DNA of 64,000 nucleotides from NCBI GenBank assembly GCA_034368805.1, contig JAXMLJ010000012.1, positions 1 to 64,000 of the forward strand. The letters are read 5' to 3'. Position 1 is the stretch's first letter. Each line of letters opens with the position of its first letter. Positions 59,587-64,000 of the stretch are shown here, in pieces. The notes under the pieces were generated by a model that saw only the letters and a program-made list of their open reading frames with translations, made no database searches and had not been told where the DNA came from. The DNA is from UBA2272 sp034368805. GTDB taxonomy: Bacteria > Actinomycetota > Coriobacteriia > Anaerosomatales > Anaerosomataceae. Position numbers and translations under genes: made by a program.

Positions 59587-60669
59587 ATGCGTCTCGTCTG
59601 GGGCACGGTTGCGGCCATCCGGCAGGACGCTCCGGCGATCCAGCGCCTCATGGTGCTCCTCGACGGGGATGACGTGCCCGACGCGGTGGTCTCGTATCCT
59701 GAGCTCGCCGGCCGCTGTGCGGTCGGTGAGCGTGTGTTGTGCAACACGACTGCGGTCGACCTCGATCTCGGCACGGGAGGTGAGCACTTCGTAGTGGCGC
59801 GGGCGGGGGAGGGCGTCGCGCTCGACGAGCCCGTGCCGGGTCATGTGATGAAGCTCCGCTACACCCCGCTGCAGCGCGATGTCACCGTGGTCGAGGAGGC
59901 TGCGGGCGGGACGCACGCGCAAATGGCCGAGGCGCGTTCGCTCGACCGGATGCCGGTGGTCTGCTGCGGTCTGCACTCCCAGATCGCGCTTGTGGCCGCC
60001 GCGATAAAGGAGCGGGACCCGTCGCTCAGGATCGCGTACGTCATGACCGACGAGGGAGCGTTGCCGATCGCCGTATCACGCCTCGTGGCCGAGCTTGTGG
60101 CCGCAGGGCTCCTGGACGAGACGATCACGTGCGGACAGGCCTTCGGCGGCGGTCTCGAGGCCGTCAGCCGACACTCGGCACTCCTGGCCGCCCGGCATGT
60201 CGCGCATGCCGATGTCGCGATCATCTCCCTCGGCCCGGGCATCGTCGGGACGGCGACTGCGTTCGGCCACGGTGGCGTGGCACAGGGGGAGGCGGTCAAC
60301 GCGGCCGCGGTTCTTGATGGCGTGCCGATCGCGGTGCTTAGGCTCTCGTTCGCCGACGAGCGCCCGCGTCACGTACCGGTGAGCCATCAGACGCTCTCGG
60401 CACTCGCCGGTGTCGCGCTGGCGCGTGCACTCGTCGCGGTGCCCGCGCTTGATTCCGCCCGCGCTCTCGCGGTGGAGAGCGCCCTCGAGAGCGCAGGCGT
60501 ATGGAGCCTTCACGTGCGGCGACTCGTGACGGATGTGTCGCTGCCGGACATGCGAGGTGTGGCGATCCGCACGATGGGACGCGCTCCGGAAGACGATCCG
60601 GCCTTCTTCCAGGCCGCGGCTGCGGCAGGCCGGGTAGCCGCCGAGGAGGCGCGTGCGCGACGGACATGA
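59587..60669 (+). CDS. DUF3866 family protein
   Basis: A 360-residue protein with the DUF3866 pattern known from Gram-positive bacteria, where the gene lies near nudix hydrolase and xerD genes. It starts at ATG 59587. Recognisable parts are YPELAGRCAVGERVLCNTTAVDLDLGTGG, GHVMKLRYTPLQRDV, VVCCGLHSQIALVAAAIKE, YVMTDEGALPIAVSRLV, ITCGQAFGGGLEAVS and ISLGPGIVGTATAFGHGGVAQGEAVNA. No membrane helix or known catalytic motif is visible; function unknown. The order pyrG - M20 - DUF3866 - xerD replaces the mycobacterial pyrG - nudix - xerD. Confidence 0.85.
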   Translation: MRLVWGTVAAIRQDAPAIQRLMVLLDGDDVPDAVVSYPELAGRCAVGERVLCNTTAVDLDLGTGGEHFVVARAGEGVALDEPVPGHVMKLRYTPLQRDVTVVEEAAGGTHAQMAEARSLDRMPVVCCGLHSQIALVAAAIKERDPSLRIAYVMTDEGALPIAVSRLVAELVAAGLLDETITCGQAFGGGLEAVSRHSALLAARHVAHADVAIISLGPGIVGTATAFGHGGVAQGEAVNAAAVLDGVPIAVLRLSFADERPRHVPVSHQTLSALAGVALARALVAVPALDSARALAVESALESAGVWSLHVRRLVTDVSLPDMRGVAIRTMGRAPEDDPAFFQAAAAAGRVAAEEARARRT

Positions 60670-60710
60670 GACTCGTGTCTCGATCATCGTGATGGATGCA
60701 CCAATTGACC

Positions 60711-60755
60711 GTTCGTCGGAACATACCTGCCGTTCACTCCGAACCTTGGTACCAT
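60711..60755 (+). promoter_or_regulatory. xerD promoter with two dyad repeats
   Basis: A -10 box TACCAT (60750-60755) preceded by CTTGG lies 7 bases before the xerD ATG. Upstream are two similar dyads, GTTC-N4-GAAC (60711-60722) and GTTC-N5-GAAC (60732-60744), spaced 21 bases apart, about two helical turns. They overlap the -35 region and may bind a regulator. Confidence 0.4.
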
Positions 60756-60762
60756 CGCGCGT

Positions 60763-61668
60763 ATGGGTGAGCAACTCGTAGAGGACTTCTTAGGCTATCT
60801 CGCCGTGGAGCGCGGGGCGTCGGTACACACTATCAGCGCGTACGGTGGCGATCTTCGCGCGTACCTCAGTCATCTGTCGGCCAGGCACGCGGAGCCGCTC
60901 GGCGCCAGCCGGGATGACGTTATCGCGTTCGTTCGCCGCCTTCAGGAGCAGGGCATGGCTCCGAGTACGGTCGAGCGCAAGATAGCGGCCGTCAAGAGTT
61001 TCCATGCCTTTCTTGTTCGCGAGGGTCTGACCGCAAACCACCCTACGCTCGATGTCGCACTGCCGAAGGTTCCCGAGCGTCTGCCGGAGGTCATCTCCAT
61101 CGAAGACGCGGAGCGCTTGCTCTCGCAGCCGTTCCCCGAGGGTCCGGTGGGCTACCGGGATCGCGCCGTCCTCGAGATGCTGTACGGCTGCGGACTGCGC
61201 GTCAGCGAACTGACGGCACTCGACATGCTCGATGCCGATCTTGACGCCGGCTACGTGCGTGTACGCGGCAAAGGTGACAAGGAGCGGCTGGTGCCGGTAG
61301 GCACCGTGGCCGCCGAGGCGTTATGCGGCTATCTCGAGCACGGAAGACCGTACCTCCGAGCGAAGAAGTCGAGCACGCGCCAGGACCCGGCGGCGACGTT
61401 CGTGAACGTGCGGGGTGGACGTCTCACACGCCAGGCCGTCTTCGCGATCGTCCGCACGTACGGGGGCCGCGTCGGTCTCGATCTTCATCCGCACACGCTG
61501 CGGCACTCTTTCGCCACGCACATGCTGCAGGGCGGAGCCGAGTTGCGCGCCTTGCAGGAGATGCTCGGCCATGCCGACATCTCGACGACGCAGGTCTATA
61601 CGCACGTGGACCGTACCCACGTGCGCGAGGAGTACATGACCACGCATCCGCGGGCCCGTCTGCGTTAG
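60763..61668 (+). CDS. xerD: Tyrosine recombinase XerD
   Basis: A 301-residue tyrosine recombinase resolving chromosome dimers at dif with XerC. The N-terminal SAM-like domain is FLGYLAVERGASVHTISAYGGDLRAYL. The catalytic set is complete: Arg in YGCGLRVSELTAL, Lys in VRGKGDKERLVPV, HTLRHSFATHML (His-x-x-Arg), GHADISTTQVYTHVD with final His and Tyr. No ribosome site precedes ATG 60763, and the -10 box ends 7 bases upstream, so the mRNA is probably leaderless. Length and position match the actinobacterial chromosomal xerD rather than a phage integrase. Confidence 0.95.
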   Translation: MGEQLVEDFLGYLAVERGASVHTISAYGGDLRAYLSHLSARHAEPLGASRDDVIAFVRRLQEQGMAPSTVERKIAAVKSFHAFLVREGLTANHPTLDVALPKVPERLPEVISIEDAERLLSQPFPEGPVGYRDRAVLEMLYGCGLRVSELTALDMLDADLDAGYVRVRGKGDKERLVPVGTVAAEALCGYLEHGRPYLRAKKSSTRQDPAATFVNVRGGRLTRQAVFAIVRTYGGRVGLDLHPHTLRHSFATHMLQGGAELRALQEMLGHADISTTQVYTHVDRTHVREEYMTTHPRARLR

Positions 61669-61783
61669 GGCCCGTCTCGCGCGTGTATTCCCTGGCCGAC
61701 TTCCCTTCGACATCGACTTCGCCTGATCGCGTCGGCCCCCGATCGCGCTCGCACGCTCGTCAGTTCACGGCGCGTTAACGTGG

Positions 61784-61809
61784 TAGACCGGCGTCTAGGA
61801 GGGTAAGAT
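61784..61809 (+). promoter_or_regulatory. Predicted promoter and operator of the BMP lipoprotein gene
   Basis: TAAGAT (61804-61809) is a possible -10. TAGACCGGCGTCTA (61784-61797), a dyad with five-base arms and a CGGC centre, fills the spacer, and CGTTAACG (61773-61780) is a further palindrome. A repressor bound here could block transcription. The rest of the 185-base gap after xerD (61669-61772) shows no clear feature. Confidence 0.35.
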
Positions 61810-61853
61810 GAATACGGTGTACCCAGTTTCTGTATGAGGAGGCGGATCGCAGC

Positions 61854-62930
61854 GTGAACAGTAAGATGAGCAAGTTAGTGGCTGTACTGCTGGCACTGAT
61901 GCTTGTGGTGGCGTTCCTGCCCGCATGCGCGCAGGAGGAGCCGGCCGAGGAGCCGGCCGAGGAGCCCGTAACCGAGGAGCCGGTCGAGCCCGTGCTCAAG
62001 ACCGCCATGGTCACCGACGTCGGTGGGCTCGGAGACAAGTCGTTCAACGACCTGGCGTACGAGGGACTCAAGAAGGCCGAGGCGGATCTGAACGTCGAGA
62101 TCCAGGTGTTGGAGTCCAAGGAGATCACTGACTACGAGAGCAACATCGATCAGCTGGCGAGTGCTGGGTACAGCCCCATCTTCGCCGTTGGATTCCTGAT
62201 GACCGACGCTGTGGCCAAGATGGCTCCCGAGTATCCGGACACACAGTTCGGTGGCGTTGACGAGTTCTTCGAGGAAGTACCGCCCAACGTGGTCGGCCTG
62301 CTGTTCAAGGAGCAGGAGGGCAGCTACCTCGCCGGTGTCGTCGCCGGTCTCGCCACGCTCGACACCTTTGACGACAAGCTCAACGGTGACAACGTCATCG
62401 GCTTCGTCGGAGGTATGGACATCCCGCTCATCAAGAAGTTCGAAGCTGGCTTCACGGCCGGTGCGAAGGCCGTGAACCCGGACGTCAAGGTCATCGCGCT
62501 GTATGCCGGCAACTTCACGGACCAGGCGAAGGGCAAGGAGCTCGGTCTCTCGCTCATCGAGCAGAAGGCTGACGTCATCTACGCGGCGGCTGGCGCCGTG
62601 GGCTCCGGCACCATCCAGGCATGCCAGGAGCGCGGTGCCCTGTTCATCGGCGTTGACGCCGACCAGTATCTGACGGTTCCCGGCTCGGGCGACGTCATGC
62701 TGACCTCGATGATGAAGCGCGTCGATGTCGCGGTCTACGACACCATCAAGGCCGTTATCGACGGTTCGTTCCCCGGTGGTGAGCTCCAGGTCTTCGGTCT
62801 TGCCGAGGGTGGCGTCGATCTTGCGCCGTACCACGACTTCGAGGACAAGGTTCCGCAGGCGATCAAGGACGCGGTCGAGAAGGCGCGCGCCGACATCATC
62901 GCCGGCACCATCGTGGTCCCCGAGTCTTAA
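61854..62930 (+). CDS. BMP family nucleoside-binding lipoprotein
   Basis: A 358-residue ABC-transporter substrate-binding lipoprotein of the basic membrane protein (BMP/PnrA/BmpA) family, typically binding purine nucleosides outside the membrane. GTG 61854 is favoured by GAGGAGG 11 bases upstream. The signal ends in FLPAC (lipid-Cys25), then an acidic Pro/Glu spacer. Ligand-domain motifs are MVTDVGGLGDKSFNDLAYEGL, SAGYSPIFAVGFL, PNVVGLLFKEQEGSYLAGVVAG, GFVGGMDIPLIKKFEAGF and DVIYAAAGAVGSGTIQA. The ATPase gene follows after a hairpin. Confidence 0.92.
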   Translation: MNSKMSKLVAVLLALMLVVAFLPACAQEEPAEEPAEEPVTEEPVEPVLKTAMVTDVGGLGDKSFNDLAYEGLKKAEADLNVEIQVLESKEITDYESNIDQLASAGYSPIFAVGFLMTDAVAKMAPEYPDTQFGGVDEFFEEVPPNVVGLLFKEQEGSYLAGVVAGLATLDTFDDKLNGDNVIGFVGGMDIPLIKKFEAGFTAGAKAVNPDVKVIALYAGNFTDQAKGKELGLSLIEQKADVIYAAAGAVGSGTIQACQERGALFIGVDADQYLTVPGSGDVMLTSMMKRVDVAVYDTIKAVIDGSFPGGELQVFGLAEGGVDLAPYHDFEDKVPQAIKDAVEKARADIIAGTIVVPES

Positions 62931-62975
62931 GGACACACGGTTCGCCAGGTGGCGCACAGAGACTCATTCGTGCGC

Positions 62976-62981
62976 TAGACT
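62976..62981 (+). promoter_or_regulatory. Possible -10 box before the BMP-system ATPase
   Basis: TAGACT preceded by TGCGC, nearly identical to the aroC box. It lies just upstream of the hairpin, so an internal start may supply ATPase mRNA independently of the lipoprotein. Confidence 0.35.
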
Positions 62982-63018
62982 GAGAGGGACGGCCGGTGAG
63001 CAGCCGACCGTCCCTCTC
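62982..63018 (+). terminator. Hairpin between the BMP lipoprotein and ATPase genes
   Basis: GAGAGGGACGG (62982-62992) pairs perfectly with CCGTCCCTCTC (63008-63018), eleven pairs with a 15-base loop. It probably attenuates read-through, so the binding protein is made in excess over the ATPase. CTGGTTGTTC follows, only a weak T-run. Confidence 0.6.
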
Positions 63019-63061
63019 CTGGTTGTTCATGGCAGCGCTCGTTCGGGAAGGGGAGACGCCG

Positions 63062-64000
63062 ATGCCCGTGCTCGAGTTGCGCGAGGTCACGAAGGTGTTC
63101 CCGGGTGTCATCGCCAACGATCGGGTGTCGATGACGCTCGAGCGTGGAGAGATCGTCGCACTGCTCGGCGAGAACGGTGCCGGCAAGTCCACGCTGATGA
63201 ACGTGGTCTACGGTCTGCTGTCCCCCGACCACGGCGAGATCCTCCTCGATGGGAAGCCGACCAAGATCCGCTCGCCACGACAGGCGATCGACCACGGTAT
63301 CGGCATGGTGCACCAGCACTTCATGCTCGTCGAGCCCCTCACCGTGACCGAGAACATCGTCCTCGGTCGCGAGCCGGGTCGGTTCGGGATCATCGACTTT
63401 GCGGATGCGCGCGCCAAAGTCGCTGCGATATCCAAGCGCTACGGGCTCAAGATCGATCCCGATGCTCGCATCATGGATCTCTCTGTCGGTATGCAGCAGC
63501 GCGTTGAGATACTCAAGGCGCTCTACCAGGGTGCCGGCGTGCTGATTCTCGACGAGCCGACCGCCGTGCTCACGCCCCAGGAAGTACGCGAGCTGTTCGC
63601 GGTCGTCCAGTCGCTCGTGGCCGAGGGTCTTTCGGTGGTTTTCATCACCCACAAGCTGGAGGAGGTCATGGCTGTCGCCGACCGGATCATCGTCATGCGC
63701 GGTGGCGCTGTTGTGGGGGAGACACGCCCCTCCGAGACCGACGCGGTCGGGCTGGCCCGCATGATGGTCGGCCGCGACGTCGTGCTCAGTATCGAGAAGG
63801 GCGCGACGACGTGCGGCGACACGGTGCTCGACGTGGTCGAGCTCCAGGTGAAGGACGATCGCGGGCTGGACGCCGTGGCCGGCGTCACATTCAACGTCTG
63901 CGGCGGTGAGATCGTGGCCATCGCCGGCGTGAGCGGAAACGGCCAGTCGGAGCTGATCGATGCGATCGTCGGTCTGCGGACTCCATCGGCCGGGAGCATA
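63062..64000 (+). CDS. ABC transporter ATP-binding protein of the BMP nucleoside system, 5' part
   Basis: The frame stays open from ATG 63062 (after AAGGGGAG) to the window end, 313 codons; ATG 63029 is a longer alternative. The first ATPase domain has Walker A LLGENGAGKSTLM, Q-loop GMVHQHFMLVEPLTVTENIVLG, signature LSVGMQQRVEILKAL, Walker B LILDEPTAVLTPQE and H-loop FITHKLEEV. A second domain begins near residue 255 with the variant P-loop GVSGNGQSEL, as in YufO/RbsA-type tandem ATPases. This is the energising subunit for the lipoprotein upstream; permeases should follow outside the window. Confidence 0.93.
   Translation, partial: MPVLELREVTKVFPGVIANDRVSMTLERGEIVALLGENGAGKSTLMNVVYGLLSPDHGEILLDGKPTKIRSPRQAIDHGIGMVHQHFMLVEPLTVTENIVLGREPGRFGIIDFADARAKVAAISKRYGLKIDPDARIMDLSVGMQQRVEILKALYQGAGVLILDEPTAVLTPQEVRELFAVVQSLVAEGLSVVFITHKLEEVMAVADRIIVMRGGAVVGETRPSETDAVGLARMMVGRDVVLSIEKGATTCGDTVLDVVELQVKDDRGLDAVAGVTFNVCGGEIVAIAGVSGNGQSELIDAIVGLRTPSAGSI

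Noticed and set aside
60711..60744. LexA/SOS box before xerD
   Set aside because: The half-sites are GTTC...GAAC, the reverse arrangement of the Gram-positive GAAC-N4-GTTC operator.
60763..61668. Phage or island integrase
   Set aside because: Length, motifs and the pyrG-xerD context match chromosomal XerD; no attachment-site repeats or phage genes are nearby.
61669..61853. Purine riboswitch before the BMP nucleoside system
   Set aside because: The conserved purine-riboswitch core and three-way junction sequences were not seen.

Overview
The window is a GC-rich bacterial chromosome segment. It is densely packed, mostly co-directional and full of GTG/TTG starts. It most likely comes from an environmental member of the Actinomycetota, probably class Coriobacteriia (inference). 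Two gene orders meet here. One is the actinobacterial block tlyA-nadK-recN-steA-steB(mctB)-...-pyrG-...-xerD. The other is the Gram-positive block aroQ-peptidase-efp-biotin enzyme-accC-yqhY(Asp23)-nusB-xseB-dxs-tlyA-recN known from Bacillus. A type IV pilus set without the outer-membrane secretin PilQ fits a single-membrane cell. There is no sign of phage, insertion sequence, CRISPR array or tRNA gene. The longest gap without a protein gene is 2242-2508, which appears to hold a 6S-like RNA.

Layout. 1-4361: tail of hisS, aspS (broken by a frameshift), a small membrane protein, a candidate 6S RNA, a thioredoxin-like lipoprotein and rarA. 4435-8359: DUF948 protein, RsbW-like anti-sigma factor, SigB/SigF-type sigma factor and two AI-2E-family membrane proteins. 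8360-16333: alaS-ruvX-mltG, an ABC transporter pair with a TPR-like protein, YqeG-type phosphatase and aroE. 16330-34248: a long pilus region. It has two PilB ATPases flanking a roadblock / DUF4388 / small GTPase / Pro-Glu-repeat module, then PilC, two tandem pilins, prepilin peptidase, three large minor-pilin-like proteins, PilM, PilN, PilO and a PilP-like protein. 34362-38680: aroC, a fused shikimate kinase/dehydroquinate synthase, aroQ and an Xaa-Pro peptidase. 38693-43850: efp, a carboxyltransferase-biotin carrier fusion, accC, Asp23, nusB, xseB. 43956-51160: dxs, tlyA, nadK, recN, steA, steB. 51133-56847: an envelope cluster (GT2 and MurJ on the minus strand; a phosphatase-like polytopic protein and an unusual MraY/WecA relative on the plus strand). 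56857-64000: pyrG, M20 peptidase, DUF3866 protein, xerD, and a BMP-type nucleoside uptake system running off the end.

How the genes work together. The pilus genes form a nearly complete machine (motor, platform, pilins, peptidase, PilMNO-P alignment complex). Embedded in it is a small-GTPase switch that resembles both Myxococcus MglA/MglB and the Streptomyces conservons. The shikimate genes are split between aroE upstream of pilB and aroC-aroKB-aroQ downstream of the pilus block. The steA-steB, GT2, MurJ, phosphatase-like and MraY-like genes suggest a septum/cell-envelope function, part of it uncharacterised.

The most interesting candidates are the GTPase module inside the pilus operon and the phosphatase-like/MraY-like pair at 53631-56847. 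Other oddities are a frameshift in the essential aspS gene, an ABC ATPase with a mutated Walker A motif, a degenerate RsbW, and a 66-bp inverted-repeat structure upstream of pilM. No search or folding program was run; all family calls rest on motifs read by eye.
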